Assembly (NCBI GenBank): GCA_963732775.1
Contig: CAVTAR010000001.1
Location: 1,240,001 to 1,304,000 of the forward strand
DNA: 64,000 nucleotides
Direction of reading: 5' to 3'
Origin: CAVRQM01 sp963732775
GTDB lineage: Bacteria; Pseudomonadota; Alphaproteobacteria; Acetobacterales; Acetobacteraceae
How positions within the stretch are numbered: position 1 is the stretch's first letter; each line of letters opens with the position of its first letter. Below are positions 12,390 to 21,488 of this stretch, one piece after another. Below the pieces are notes generated by a model that was given only the letters and a program-made list of their open reading frames with translations, was not told the DNA's origin and ran no database searches. A program made the position numbers and the translations under genes.

Positions 12390-14540
12390 GTGCGTGACGA
12401 GGGCGACACGGACGGAAGCGGCGACGGCGACCTGGCCCTGGTGAAGGGCCAGCGGCGCGTGCTGGAACTGGTCGCGACCGGCGCCCCGGTCGGCGACACG
12501 CTGGACGCGGTGGTCGGCCTGGTGGAGGCCCGCAACCCGCGCCTGCGGTGCGTGGTGCTGGTCGTGAACGACGACGGGACGCATTTCAGCCGGGCAAGCG
12601 GGCCGAGCCTGCCCGAGGACTACCGCCGAGTTGTCGAACACCTGGCCATCACGCCGCCCTATCTCGGGTCGTGCGGCGAGGCAGCGCATGGTGGCATGCC
12701 GGTCGCGGTGCCGGACGTGGCCGCCGATACGCGCTATCCGGCGGCCTGGCGCGACCTGCTGGCGCGGCATGGCGCCGCCTCGATCCTGTCGACGCCGGTG
12801 CGGGGCCGGGATGGCCGAGTGCTGGCGTCGTTCGCGGTCCTGCACGACGGATCGTGCGCCGTGTGCCCGCACCTGGTCGAGGTGGCCACAAGCCTCCTCG
12901 CGATCGCGCTGCAGCGCCGGCGCGACGACGACGCTCTGCAGACCCAGGCGGCGCGGCTGCAGGCGGTGATCGAGACCGTGCCGGCCGCGATATGGTTCAC
13001 CGACGCCCGCGACGGCAGCGCCGTGGTCGGCAACGCCGAGGCGGCGCGGCTCGTGCGGATGGCGCAGAGCGCGAACCACTCCCTGACGGCGCCGTGGCCC
13101 GAGCGGCCGACGCATTTCCGCGTGCTGCGCGACGGTGTCGAGATCGCCCCCGAGATGCTGGCGATGCAGCGTGCCGCGCGCGGCGAGGAGGTGGCCGCCG
13201 AGGAGCAGGAGATCGCCTTCGCCGACGGCAGTTGGGCGATAATCGACGTGCGTGCGACGCCGTTGCGCGATGCGGCAGGCGCAGTGGTGGGCGCCGTGTG
13301 CGCGGCCCTCGACATCACCGAGCGGAAGCGGGCCGACATGGCGCTGCGCCGCTCCGAGGAGGAGTTCAGGGCGCTCGGCGAGCACCTGCCGAACCCTTGC
13401 TGGATGGCTGACGCCAACGGATGGATCTACTGGTACAGTCGCGGCTGGTACGACTACACCGGCACGACGCAAGCCGAGATGGCCGGCTGGGGCTGGCAGT
13501 CGGTGCACGATCCGGACGTGCTGCCGGCGGTGATGCGGCGCTGGACCGGCTCGGTCGCGGCCGGCGAGGCGTTCGAGATGACCTTTCCGCTGCGCGGCGC
13601 CGATGGCGCGTTCCGGCCGTTCCTGACCCGTGTCGTGCCGGTGCGCGACGCGGCCGGCAGCGTCACGCGCTGGTTCGGCAACAATGTGGACGTGAGCGCC
13701 CAGCAGGCAAACGAGGCAGCGCTGCGGGCCAGCGAGGAGGCGTTACGGAACCTTAACGAGCAACTCGAGGCGCGCATCGCGGCGGCCTCGTCCGCCCGCG
13801 AGGAGTTGCTGGCGCGGCTGGCCCAGGCACAGCGCATGGAGGCGCTCGGCCAACTGGCCAGCGGCATGGCGCACGATTTCAACAACGTGCTTCAGGCGGT
13901 GACGGGCGGGCTCGGCCTGTTGCAGCGCCGGGCCGACGATCCCGGGGCGGTGCGGGCCATCGCCGGCATGACCGCCGAGGCGGCGTCGCGCGGGGCGGCG
14001 ATCACCGGACGGCTCCTGGCTTTCGCGCGCAAGAGCGAGCTGCGCGCCGCGCCGATCCCGCCACGAGCGCTGCTGCAAGGGCTGCACGACATCCTGGACC
14101 ACACCCTGGGCTCCATGATCACGGTCCGCACGCTGGTGGAGCCGACGGCGCCGCTGCTGTTCGCCGACCGGGCGCAGCTCGAGACGGTGCTGGTCAACCT
14201 CGCGGTCAACGCGCGCGACGCCATGCGGGACGGCGGCCTGCTGACGATGGCGGCAAGCGGCGAGGTGGTGACGGAACCGCTGGCACATCCGGCGGGACTG
14301 CCCGCCGGCAGTTACGTGCGCGTATCGCTGGAGGATCAAGGGCGCGGCATGGACGCGGGCACGCTGGCGCGCGCTGGCGAGCCGTTCTTCACGACGAAGC
14401 CGGTGGGCGAGGGGACCGGGCTCGGTCTCGCGATGGCGCGCGGCTTCGCCGAACAGTCGGGCGGCGCGCTGGCGATCCGGAGCGCGCAGGGGCAGGGCAC
14501 GACGGTCACGCTCTGGCTGCCGAGCGCGCCAACCGGCTAG
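12390..14540 (+). CDS. Sensor histidine kinase with GAF and two PAS domains
   Basis: This 716-residue cytosolic hybrid-type sensor has no visible membrane segment. Residues about 20-175 form a GAF domain. Two PAS domains follow at about 185-315 (ending ALDITERKRAD) and 320-445 (EHLPNPCWMADANGWIYWYSRGWYDYTG). A short coiled coil precedes HisKA, with the phospho-acceptor His495 in SGMAHDFNNVLQ. The HATPase domain shows NLAVNARDAM (N box), FFTTKPVGEGTGLGLAMARG (F and G boxes). No receiver domain and no response regulator gene are adjacent, so the partner is elsewhere. The start is GTG at 12390, and an alternative start further in cannot be excluded. The signal is unknown. Confidence 0.93.
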   Translation: MRDEGDTDGSGDGDLALVKGQRRVLELVATGAPVGDTLDAVVGLVEARNPRLRCVVLVVNDDGTHFSRASGPSLPEDYRRVVEHLAITPPYLGSCGEAAHGGMPVAVPDVAADTRYPAAWRDLLARHGAASILSTPVRGRDGRVLASFAVLHDGSCAVCPHLVEVATSLLAIALQRRRDDDALQTQAARLQAVIETVPAAIWFTDARDGSAVVGNAEAARLVRMAQSANHSLTAPWPERPTHFRVLRDGVEIAPEMLAMQRAARGEEVAAEEQEIAFADGSWAIIDVRATPLRDAAGAVVGAVCAALDITERKRADMALRRSEEEFRALGEHLPNPCWMADANGWIYWYSRGWYDYTGTTQAEMAGWGWQSVHDPDVLPAVMRRWTGSVAAGEAFEMTFPLRGADGAFRPFLTRVVPVRDAAGSVTRWFGNNVDVSAQQANEAALRASEEALRNLNEQLEARIAAASSAREELLARLAQAQRMEALGQLASGMAHDFNNVLQAVTGGLGLLQRRADDPGAVRAIAGMTAEAASRGAAITGRLLAFARKSELRAAPIPPRALLQGLHDILDHTLGSMITVRTLVEPTAPLLFADRAQLETVLVNLAVNARDAMRDGGLLTMAASGEVVTEPLAHPAGLPAGSYVRVSLEDQGRGMDAGTLARAGEPFFTTKPVGEGTGLGLAMARGFAEQSGGALAIRSAQGQGTTVTLWLPSAPTG

Positions 14541-14682
14541 GTCTTCGAGCAGGGCTGGCCGCTGACCGGGCGATACGCGCCGATCGAGCGGTCGATGTCA
14601 CGTCTTCTTTGACCGTCCAGCCCATATGCTGCCGCGCGCAGTCCGTTGCCGAGCACTTGAGCACACGAAACAGGCGCGGCAT
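14506..14682 (-). CDS. Possible 58-residue small protein
   Basis: A minus-strand ATG at 14682 is preceded, five bases away, by a strong AGGGGAG ribosome binding site. The frame begins MPRLFRVLKCSATDCARQHMG and has two cysteines. The second half is Arg/Ala/Ser-rich and overlaps the 3' end of the histidine kinase gene on the other strand, so the true protein may end earlier or be frame-shifted. I do not recognise a family. It is listed because of the ribosome binding site and because it is the only candidate in the gap. Confidence 0.25.
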   Translation of the reverse strand: MPRLFRVLKCSATDCARQHMGWTVKEDVTSTARSARIARSAASPARRPSRLARSAARA

Positions 14683-14853
14683 GCAAACTCCCCTGTATGC
14701 AGTCGCAAGCACCGCGCCGACATCTGCCAAGCCGCGCCGCGGCCGACCATGTCGCTGGCCCGCACCCATGCGCGACGCCACGCGAGCCCGGTGAACTGAT
14801 ACCAGCGGCCGCAACTTCTGACTCGTCCGACCCCACCCCGGCCCTCCCCCTTG
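14541..14853. other. Intergenic stretch between histidine kinase gene and IS element
   Basis: This 313-base stretch has no convincing large gene. It holds the 5' part of the candidate small minus-strand ORF (start 14682). At its right end it has half of a palindromic element (CCCCACCCCGGCCCTCCCC, from 14831) that is cut by the insertion sequence. Confidence 0.5.
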
Positions 14854-16002
14854 TGGATGGCTCTGCGAAACTCTGGTTCCGGCGCGGTTGGTCATGGTTC
14901 GCTCGTTTGGTCATCGGAGGGGATGGTCATGACGCAACGGCAGCTTGGCTTGGCGGAGTCGTTGGTGGATCCGCGGCTGGGCAGCAATCCGCGCTTGGCC
15001 AAGTTGGAAACGGTGATCGACTGGGCGCCGCTGGAGGTGCTGTGCAAGCCGTTGCGTCGGGGCGAGCACGGCCGGCCGCCCTATGCGCCGCTGGCCCTGC
15101 TCAAGGCGCTGTATCTGCAGGCGATGTATGACCTGTCCGACCCGGGCTTGGAGGAAGCGCTGCTGGACCGGCTGTCGTTTCGGCGCTTCTGCGGCTTTGG
15201 CCTCGCCGACCGCACTCCCGACGAGACGACCATCCTGCGGTTTCGCCACGATGCCGCCGAGGCCGGCGTGCTGAGGGCCTGTTTCGAGGAGATCACGCGC
15301 CAGCTCGAGCAGCGCGGGCTGATGGTCAAGAAAGGCAGCCTGCTCGACGCCACCCTGGTCGCGTCGGCGTTGCGCCCGCCGCCGGCCTCGGCCGGGCTGG
15401 GTGCGTGCAACGCCGCCGAGCCAGGAGCGTCGTGGACCCGCAAGGCGGGGCGGTCGGTGTTCGGCTACAAGGTGCATGTCGGCGTCGACCAGGGCTCGGG
15501 ACTGGTCCGGCGCGTCGTCGTCACCGGTGCCAAGACCTATGAGAGCGAAGCCGCCGACGACCTCATCTGCGGCGACGAGCGGGCGGTCTACGCCGACAAG
15601 GCCTATCCCCAGGCCGCCAGGCGGCAGCGCCTGCGCGCGGCCGGGATCAAGGACCGGATCATGCACCGGCGGCACAAATCCCAGCGCGCGCTGCCCCGCC
15701 ACCGCCAGCGCTGGAACGACCTCGTGGCGCGCGCCCGGGCCCCGGTCGAGAACATCTTCAGCCAACTCAAACGGATCTATGGGCGGTCGCGGATGCGATG
15801 CCACACGCTGGCCCGCAACACCGCCGACATCCTCGCGATCGTCAGCGTCCTCAATCTCAAACGTGCGGCCAAGCTGACCGCCGCATGAGCCCGAGCCCGC
15901 TCCGCAGGCCCGCCCGCGGCCCCAACACACCGAAAGCCGCCATCCCACACTCCGAAACCAACGCCGACGTCTCACGACAAACCGCTTTCGCAGAGCCATC
16001 CA
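14854..16002 (+). mobile_element. IS5-family insertion sequence
   Basis: A 1149-base element is bounded by perfect 16-bp inverted repeats TGGATGGCTCTGCGAA at 14854-14869 and, reverse-complemented, at 15987-16002. It carries one transposase gene. The outside flanks (CCCGGCCCTCCCCC on the left, AAAGGGGAGGGAGAG on the right) complement each other, so the element sits inside a palindromic intergenic repeat. No clean target duplication is visible: the bases next to the ends differ (TTG and TAA). The element looks intact. Whether other copies exist in the genome cannot be told here. Confidence 0.88.
14929..15888 (+). CDS. IS5-family transposase
   Basis: This 319-residue DDE transposase is encoded by the IS element. 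The catalytic residues can be placed: first Asp in GSLLDATLVASA, second Asp in AVYADKAYPQ, Glu in APVENIFSQLKRIYGRSRMR. The N-terminal part (YAPLALLKALYLQAMYDLSDPGLEE, DRLSFRRFCG) is the DUF772-type domain common to this family. The start may be ATG 14923 or 14929; GGAGGGG lies directly upstream and fits 14929 better by spacing. No internal frameshift is seen, so the protein is probably active. Confidence 0.95.
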   Translation: MTQRQLGLAESLVDPRLGSNPRLAKLETVIDWAPLEVLCKPLRRGEHGRPPYAPLALLKALYLQAMYDLSDPGLEEALLDRLSFRRFCGFGLADRTPDETTILRFRHDAAEAGVLRACFEEITRQLEQRGLMVKKGSLLDATLVASALRPPPASAGLGACNAAEPGASWTRKAGRSVFGYKVHVGVDQGSGLVRRVVVTGAKTYESEAADDLICGDERAVYADKAYPQAARRQRLRAAGIKDRIMHRRHKSQRALPRHRQRWNDLVARARAPVENIFSQLKRIYGRSRMRCHTLARNTADILAIVSVLNLKRAAKLTAA

Positions 16003-16075
16003 TAAAGGGGAGGGAGAGCTTTCCCTCCCCATCTTGGGGAGGGTGGCCCGAAGGGCCGGGTGGGGCCTTCGACGG
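16003..16075. repeat. Palindromic intergenic repeat flanking the IS element
   Basis: Two overlapping hairpins are visible to the right of the IS: GGGGAGGGA with TCCCTCCCC around a GAGCTT loop, and CCTCCCC with GGGGAGG around ATCTT. They are followed by GGCCCGAAGGGCC. The composition matches the palindromes at 8.45-8.63 kb, and the left half is on the far side of the IS at 14831-14852. It may act as a terminator-like structure downstream of hpnN. Confidence 0.55.
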
Positions 16076-16166
16076 TCAATCCCTTCGGCTGCTGGTATGA
16101 GGCAGGCGGGGCGATCCGGCTCGGGCCGCCGGACCGCCACCGTCGCCACCTCCGTCGCCGCCTCCG

Positions 16167-18749
16167 TCATTGGCGCCGCAGCCCGCGCAGCAGCGCCGGC
16201 ATGAACAGCAGGCTGGTCAGCAGCGTCGCCGCCAGGCTGGTCAGCAGCAGCACGCCCATGCTCGCCGTGCCGGGGTGGCGGCTCAGCGCCAGCGAGCCGA
16301 ACGCGGTCGCCGTGGTCAGCGCCGAGAACATCACCGCGCGCGCCGTGGCGGTGCCGAGATAGGCGTCCGCCCCGGCGCGCCAGTTCATCACGAAGTAGAT
16401 GTTGAACGACACGCCCACACCCAGCAGCAGCGGCAGGGCGATGATGTTGGCGAAGTTGAGCGGGGTGCCGGTCAGCACCACCACCACGACGGTCAGCAAC
16501 GCCGAGATCAGCAGCGGCGCCAGCACCAGCGCCAAGTCGAGCCAGCGGCGCAGGGCCAGCAGCAGGATCACGGCGATCGCCGCCACCGCCGCGATGGCCG
16601 CGGTGCGGAACGCATCGACGATGGTCGCCGCCGTCGAGACGATGATGACCCCCGCCCCGGCGGCGTCGGGCGCGATGCCGCGCACCTCGGCCGCGAACTG
16701 GTGCAGGCCCCGGCTGTCGCGCGCCCCCGATCTTGCCACGGCCTGGACGCGCGCCCGCCCGTCGGGCAGCAGCCAGTCCCGCCGCAGCGCCTGCGGCATG
16801 TCGGCCGCCGTCACCGCGTGCGCCGACAGCGCCGTGCGCAGGCGGTCGAGCTGCATCGGCAGGAAGCGCACCAGCGCGTCGTTGGCGGCGAGCACCGCGC
16901 TGTCGGGCGCCGTGGCGAACCCGCCCAGGTCGCCGGCGAGCGCCCGCAGCGGGTCGTCGGCCGCCATCTTCGGAAGCACCTGCACCAGGGCCGTCCGTGC
17001 GCCGGCCGCCGCCTCTCGCACCGCGGCTGCGTCGACCGGCGCGGCGCCCGGGCGGGCGGACAGCGTGGGCGCGAGCAGGTCGGCCGCGTCGGCGATGGCG
17101 GCAAGCTTCGGCGGCTGGTCGGCCGGCACCAGGCTCGACAGCGTCAGCACCTCGGCCACCAGCGGCAGCGCCCGCAGGCGCGTCGCCAGGGCGTCCGCGG
17201 CGGCGAGGTCGGGCGCCAGGATGTCGGCGCTGTACGGGTTGGTGAGCGGGCTGCCCATCAGGTCGGTCAACGTCCGCATCGCCTCGGTGGTCGGATCCTT
17301 GGTGTGCAGCGGATCGCTGTCGAACTGAAGTTGCGGCAGCAGTGCCAGGCCCAGCAGGGCGGCCGCCGCGAACGCCACCAGCAACAGCAGGCGGGCGCGC
17401 AGCAAGCCTCGCTCCAGCGCGTGGCCCCACGCGAAGCCGATCTCCCCGGGCTCGGGCTGTGGCCGGCACAGCGTGAGTGCCGCGGGCAGGAAGGTCGAGG
17501 TGCAGACGAACGCGACCAGCATCCCCACCCCCGAGATCAGACCGAGTTCGGCGACCCCCGCGAAGTCGGTCGGCACGAAGGCGAGGAACCCGGCCGCCGT
17601 CGCCGCCGAGGCGACCAGGATCTGCGGCCCGACCCGGCGCGCGGTGGCGGGCAGCGCCTCGGCGGCATCGGGCGTGCGGTGCCGCTCGCTGCGATAGCGG
17701 ACGCTGAACTGGATCGAGAAATCCACCGCGATGCCGATGAACAGCACCGCGAACGCGACCGAGACGAGATTGAGCGTGCCGACCGCCAGTGCGGCGAACC
17801 CGGTGGTCAGCGCCAGGCCCAGCAGCAGCGTGCCCAGGATCGGCACGATGAGCCGCCAGGTGCGCACCGCGAGGAACAGCCACAGCGCCACCAGCAGCAG
17901 GCTGCCGACCAGCCCCCACGCCGCGCCCTGTGCCACGGTCGCGAACTCCTCGTCGGCCAGCGCCACCGAGCCGGTGATGCGGGCCCGCGCCTGGCCGGCC
18001 CTGACGTAGGGCAGGTCCGCGATGATCGCCCGCATCGCCAGGGTCGCCGCGCCGCCCGGCTGCAGCGCGGAGTAGTCGAGCCGCGGGTGGGCCAGCACGA
18101 AGCGGTACGGGCCGGCGCGGTCGACCAGCGAGCCGCCTAGCAGGCGCTCCCAGCTCAGCGGCCGGGGGTGGCCGGCCAGCGCGTCGGCGAGTGCCGCGTG
18201 GAAGGCGCCGAGCGCGGCGCGGAACGGGCCGAGATTGGCCTCGCCGCGCTCCACGCCCATGGCGACCAGCGCCAGCGCCGCGAACAGCCCGCGCGCGGAC
18301 GGGTCGGCGACCAGCTGGCCGAGGAAGGGCTGGGCGTCGATGGTCTGGTTCAGCAGGTCCTGCAGCGGCCCTGGATCGAGGAACATCAGGCCGTTCTGGT
18401 CGAACCAGGGCGAGGCATCGGGCCGGGTCGCGTCGCGGAACTCGTGCGGATCGGCGGCGAGCCGGCGCGCCAGTTCGGCCGCGGTCGCCTCGGCCGCCTC
18501 GGGTGCGGGCGCGTCGATGACGGCCACCAGCGTGTCGCGGAACTGCGGGAAGGCGCGATCCATGGCGAGCTGGCGTTGTCGCCACGGCAGGCTTTCGGCG
18601 AAGAGCTGGTCGGTGTCGGTGGAGACGCCAAGGCGCAGGCTGGCGCTCCAGAGGCACAGGGCCATCAGGATCAGGCCGGCGAGCACCACGAGCGTCGCGT
18701 GACCCCGGCTCCATCGGGCCGCGCGGGCGAGCAGGTCGGAGAGGCGCAT
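16167..18749 (-). CDS. hpnN: MMPL/RND family hopanoid transporter HpnN
   Basis: This 860-residue inner-membrane RND-type permease is made of two repeats. Each has one leading transmembrane helix, a large periplasmic loop and a five-helix sterol-sensing-like bundle. The first bundle contains AVLFIGIAVDFSIQFSVRYR with the membrane-embedded Asp, and the second has LPLLLGVGVSFNIYFVMNWR. The N-terminus LAALxx-type helix followed by STDTDQLFAESLPWRQ matches HpnN, which moves hopanoids to the outer membrane. No other hopanoid genes lie nearby. It is 90 bases downstream of coxD in the same direction and might be read through from the respiratory operon. Specificity rests on overall resemblance and length. 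Confidence 0.85.
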   Translation of the reverse strand: MRLSDLLARAARWSRGHATLVVLAGLILMALCLWSASLRLGVSTDTDQLFAESLPWRQRQLAMDRAFPQFRDTLVAVIDAPAPEAAEATAAELARRLAADPHEFRDATRPDASPWFDQNGLMFLDPGPLQDLLNQTIDAQPFLGQLVADPSARGLFAALALVAMGVERGEANLGPFRAALGAFHAALADALAGHPRPLSWERLLGGSLVDRAGPYRFVLAHPRLDYSALQPGGAATLAMRAIIADLPYVRAGQARARITGSVALADEEFATVAQGAAWGLVGSLLLVALWLFLAVRTWRLIVPILGTLLLGLALTTGFAALAVGTLNLVSVAFAVLFIGIAVDFSIQFSVRYRSERHRTPDAAEALPATARRVGPQILVASAATAAGFLAFVPTDFAGVAELGLISGVGMLVAFVCTSTFLPAALTLCRPQPEPGEIGFAWGHALERGLLRARLLLLVAFAAAALLGLALLPQLQFDSDPLHTKDPTTEAMRTLTDLMGSPLTNPYSADILAPDLAAADALATRLRALPLVAEVLTLSSLVPADQPPKLAAIADAADLLAPTLSARPGAAPVDAAAVREAAAGARTALVQVLPKMAADDPLRALAGDLGGFATAPDSAVLAANDALVRFLPMQLDRLRTALSAHAVTAADMPQALRRDWLLPDGRARVQAVARSGARDSRGLHQFAAEVRGIAPDAAGAGVIIVSTAATIVDAFRTAAIAAVAAIAVILLLALRRWLDLALVLAPLLISALLTVVVVVLTGTPLNFANIIALPLLLGVGVSFNIYFVMNWRAGADAYLGTATARAVMFSALTTATAFGSLALSRHPGTASMGVLLLTSLAATLLTSLLFMPALLRGLRRQ

Positions 18750-18839
18750 CGGGATTCGGGTTCCTCTCCGCGACGATCGAGGTTGCGGTTGTGGCCGCTG
18801 GGGGTCCGGCGCTCAAGCCCGGCGCCTAAGCCCGACCTC

Positions 18840-19139
18840 TCACGGATACCGCGACACCGGCACCGGGATGTCCGAACGGGTGAAGCGGTCGACGCTGCCG
18901 AGCGCCAGCAGTATCGACAGCCACACCGCCGCCGCCAGCGCGAAGTTCTGGCCCAGCGGCACCGTCGAGCGCAGCCGCATGAAGGCGAGAGCCACGATCG
19001 CCAGCATGCCGCCGGCCAGCAGCAGCACCAGCTCCGGCCCGAACGCGCCGAGGCGCAGGAAGCTCGCGCCGACCAGCAGCGCCAGCAGCAGCAGCAGCGC
19101 CGCCCAGGCCAGCAGCAGCCGGCGCACCGGCGCGATCAC
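18840..19139 (-). CDS. coxD: Cytochrome c oxidase subunit IV (caa3 type)
   Basis: This 99-residue protein has three hydrophobic helices, the normal form of the small subunit IV of caa3 oxidases. It begins at a GTG at 19139 whose bases overlap the coxC stop (GTGA). It is the last gene of the respiratory operon. The sequence itself carries few diagnostic motifs (VPLGQNFALAAAVWLSILL resembles family members), so the assignment depends on size, topology and position behind subunit III. Confidence 0.8.
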   Translation of the reverse strand: MIAPVRRLLLAWAALLLLLALLVGASFLRLGAFGPELVLLLAGGMLAIVALAFMRLRSTVPLGQNFALAAAVWLSILLALGSVDRFTRSDIPVPVSRYP

Positions 19140-19822
19140 GCGGTGCGCCCCAGCACGTACAGCAGCGGGAACAGCACCATCCACACCATGTCGACGAACG
19201 ACCAGTACAGGCCCACCACCTCGACCGGCGTGGTCCATGGCGTGGTCGATGACGGGCCGGCGGAGCGCAGCCAGCCTCGCCGCGCCCGCCAGCCGAGGCG
19301 GCCGACCAGCACGACGCCGACCAGCATGTGGACCGCGTGCACCGCCGTGCCGATGAAATAGAGGCAGTAGAACAGCCGCGCCCCCTGCGCGTCCGTGCCA
19401 TCCAGCGCGAAGCCGCGCCCGGGCCAGAGGTGCTCGTCGAGATCCTGGCTCCACTCCAGGCCTTTCAGCGCCACGAACAGCAGGCCGATGGCCGCCGTCG
19501 CGGCGCACGCCAGCACCAGGCGATCGGTGCGGCCGTGCTCGTGCGCGACCATGCCGAGCGCGAAGATCATGCTGCTGCTCGCCAGCAGGGCCGTGTTGAT
19601 GGCCCCGATCAGCAGGTTCGCGTGCCGGGCCGCCAGCGCGTAGCCGGCCGGGTGGCTGTGGTGCACCCAGAAGAACGCCAGGAACAGCGCGCCGAAGAAC
19701 AGCACCTCGCTGGCCAGGAACAGCCACATCCCGGCCACCGCCGTGTCCGCCTGCCGCTCGGCAGAGGCGTATTGCAGCGTCTGGTGCGGCGCCAGTTCCT
19801 CGATCTCAACCAGGTCAGACAT
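19136..19822 (-). CDS. coxC: Cytochrome c oxidase subunit III
   Basis: This 228-residue membrane protein has five to six helices. The family signatures are MWLFLASEVLFFGALFLAFF near the N-terminus, a helix with KGLEW, FYCLYFIGTAVHAVHMLVG and, at the end, GLYWSFVDMVWMVLFPLLY. Subunit III stabilises the oxidase and does not hold metal centres. Its ATG at 19822 overlaps the coxA stop region by eight bases, and its own stop overlaps coxD, indicating translational coupling in the operon. Confidence 0.95.
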   Translation of the reverse strand: MSDLVEIEELAPHQTLQYASAERQADTAVAGMWLFLASEVLFFGALFLAFFWVHHSHPAGYALAARHANLLIGAINTALLASSSMIFALGMVAHEHGRTDRLVLACAATAAIGLLFVALKGLEWSQDLDEHLWPGRGFALDGTDAQGARLFYCLYFIGTAVHAVHMLVGVVLVGRLGWRARRGWLRSAGPSSTTPWTTPVEVVGLYWSFVDMVWMVLFPLLYVLGRTA

Positions 19823-21488
19823 GGCTGCCGACCACCTCCGGCTTCGGGTAGTCGTAGGGGTCGGTGGTCACGACCGGCGTGGAGAGGAAGTTCTCCTTCA
19901 GCGGCGGCGACGGCGTCTGCCACTCGAGCCCGGTCGCCCCCCACGGGTTGGCCGGCGCCCGCTTGCCCGCGAACAGCGACCAGGTGAGGTAGACGAGCGG
20001 CATGATGTAGGCGACCGCGAGAATGGTGGAGCCAGCCGAGGACAGCACGTTCAGCACCTGGAACTCCGGCGCGTAGGTCGCGTAGCGGCGCGGCATCCCG
20101 AGATAGCCCAGGATGAACTGCGGGAAGAACGTGAGGTTGAAGCCGAAGAAGATGACCGCGGCGGCGATGCGCGCCCAGGTCTCGGGGTACATCCGCCCGG
20201 TGATCTTGGGCCACCAGTAGTGCAGGCCGGCGAAGAAGGCGCTGACCATCGCGCCCACCATGATGTAATGGAAATGCGCCACCACGAAGTAGGTCTGGGT
20301 CAGGTGCACGTCGGCGGCGAGTGCGGCGACGAACAGCCCGGTGAGCCCGCCGGTGGTGAACAGGCCGATGAAGCCGAGCGCGTACAGCATCGGCGCGTCG
20401 AACCGGATAAACCCCTTGTGCATGGTGCCGAGCCAGTTGAAGACTTTGATCGCCGACGGCACCGCTACCATGTAGCTCAGCAGCGAGAACAGGATGCTGG
20501 AGTAGGCCGAGGTGCCGGCCACGAACATGTGGTGGCCCCACACCAGGAAGCTGATCACCGCGATGGAGATGCTGGCCCAGGCGATGAACTTGTAGCCGAA
20601 CACGCCCTTTTGCGAGAACGTGCTGACCACCTCGCTGATCACGCCAAAGCCCGGCAGGATCATGATGTAGACGGCCGGGTGGCTGTAGAACCAGAACAGG
20701 TGCTGGAACAGCAGCGGGTCGCCGCCCAGTGCGGGGTCGAACACGCCGACGCCGGAGACGCGCTCGAACGCCAGCAGCAGCAGCAGCATCGCCAGTACCG
20801 GCGTGCCCAGCACGTAGATGACGCTGACCGCGTAGAGCGACCACAGCATCAGCGGCAGGCGATACCAGGTCATGCCCGGCGCGCGCAGCCGGTGGATCGA
20901 GACCATGAAGTTGAGGCCGGTGGCGATCGACGAGAAGCCGGTGATGAAGATGCCGGTCGCCACCAGCACGAGCTGGCCCTTGGCGTACGCCGTCGACAGC
21001 GGCGTGTAGAACGTCCAGCCGGTGTCGAGCCCACCCGCGAACAAGCCGATGGTCACGATGGCGCCGCCGATGATGAACAGGTACCAGCTGAGCAGGTTCA
21101 GCTTTGGGAAGGCGAGGTCGCGCGCCCCCAGCATCAGCGGCACGACGAAGTTGCCGAGTGTCACCGGCACGGCCGGTACCAGAAACAGCCACACCATCAC
21201 CACGCCATGCAGTGTGAACAGCCGGTTGTAGGTCTCCGGCGAAACGATCGCGCCGCCCGGCGTGACCAGTTGCAGCCGCATCAGCGCCGCGGCGGCGCCG
21301 CCCAGGAAGAAGAACACGGTGATGCTGGCGAGGTAGAGCAGCGCGATGCGCTTGTGGTCGGTGGTGAACAGCCAGGAGCGCAGCGTGCCGTCCTCGGTGA
21401 GATAGTTCAGGGCAGGCTTCTCGATCGCCTGCATCACCTCGCGGCGCTGCTGGTGCGGGCCGATGTCGTCGCGTGTCGTGACGCTCAC
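19815..21488 (-). CDS. coxA: Cytochrome c oxidase subunit I (A2-type caa3)
   Basis: This 557-residue, 12-helix subunit carries heme a, heme a3 and CuB. Metal ligands are recognisable in FTLHGVVMVW (low-spin heme His), HLFWFYSHPAVYIMILPGFG (CuB His), VWGHHMFVAG (two CuB His) and VVAHFHYIMVGA (heme a3 and heme a His). The usual D-channel Glu of GHPEVY is absent and replaced by the Tyr-Ser pair of YSHPAVY, which defines the A2 subgroup known from Rhodothermus caa3 oxidase. The start is GTG 21488 overlapping the coxB stop; an inner ATG (MQAIEKPALNYL) is an alternative. It forms the terminal oxidase with CoxB, CoxC and CoxD. Confidence 0.97.
   Translation of the reverse strand: MSVTTRDDIGPHQQRREVMQAIEKPALNYLTEDGTLRSWLFTTDHKRIALLYLASITVFFFLGGAAAALMRLQLVTPGGAIVSPETYNRLFTLHGVVMVWLFLVPAVPVTLGNFVVPLMLGARDLAFPKLNLLSWYLFIIGGAIVTIGLFAGGLDTGWTFYTPLSTAYAKGQLVLVATGIFITGFSSIATGLNFMVSIHRLRAPGMTWYRLPLMLWSLYAVSVIYVLGTPVLAMLLLLLAFERVSGVGVFDPALGGDPLLFQHLFWFYSHPAVYIMILPGFGVISEVVSTFSQKGVFGYKFIAWASISIAVISFLVWGHHMFVAGTSAYSSILFSLLSYMVAVPSAIKVFNWLGTMHKGFIRFDAPMLYALGFIGLFTTGGLTGLFVAALAADVHLTQTYFVVAHFHYIMVGAMVSAFFAGLHYWWPKITGRMYPETWARIAAAVIFFGFNLTFFPQFILGYLGMPRRYATYAPEFQVLNVLSSAGSTILAVAYIMPLVYLTWSLFAGKRAPANPWGATGLEWQTPSPPLKENFLSTPVVTTDPYDYPKPEVVGSHV

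Noticed and set aside
14850..16005. Target-site duplication around the IS
   Set aside because: The bases next to the two inverted repeats (TTG and TAA) do not match; only the wider palindromic flanks are related.
14911..18816. 1301-codon minus-strand open frame across the IS and hpnN
   Set aside because: It runs antisense through the transposase and in a shifted frame through hpnN; the real hpnN frame has all RND features.
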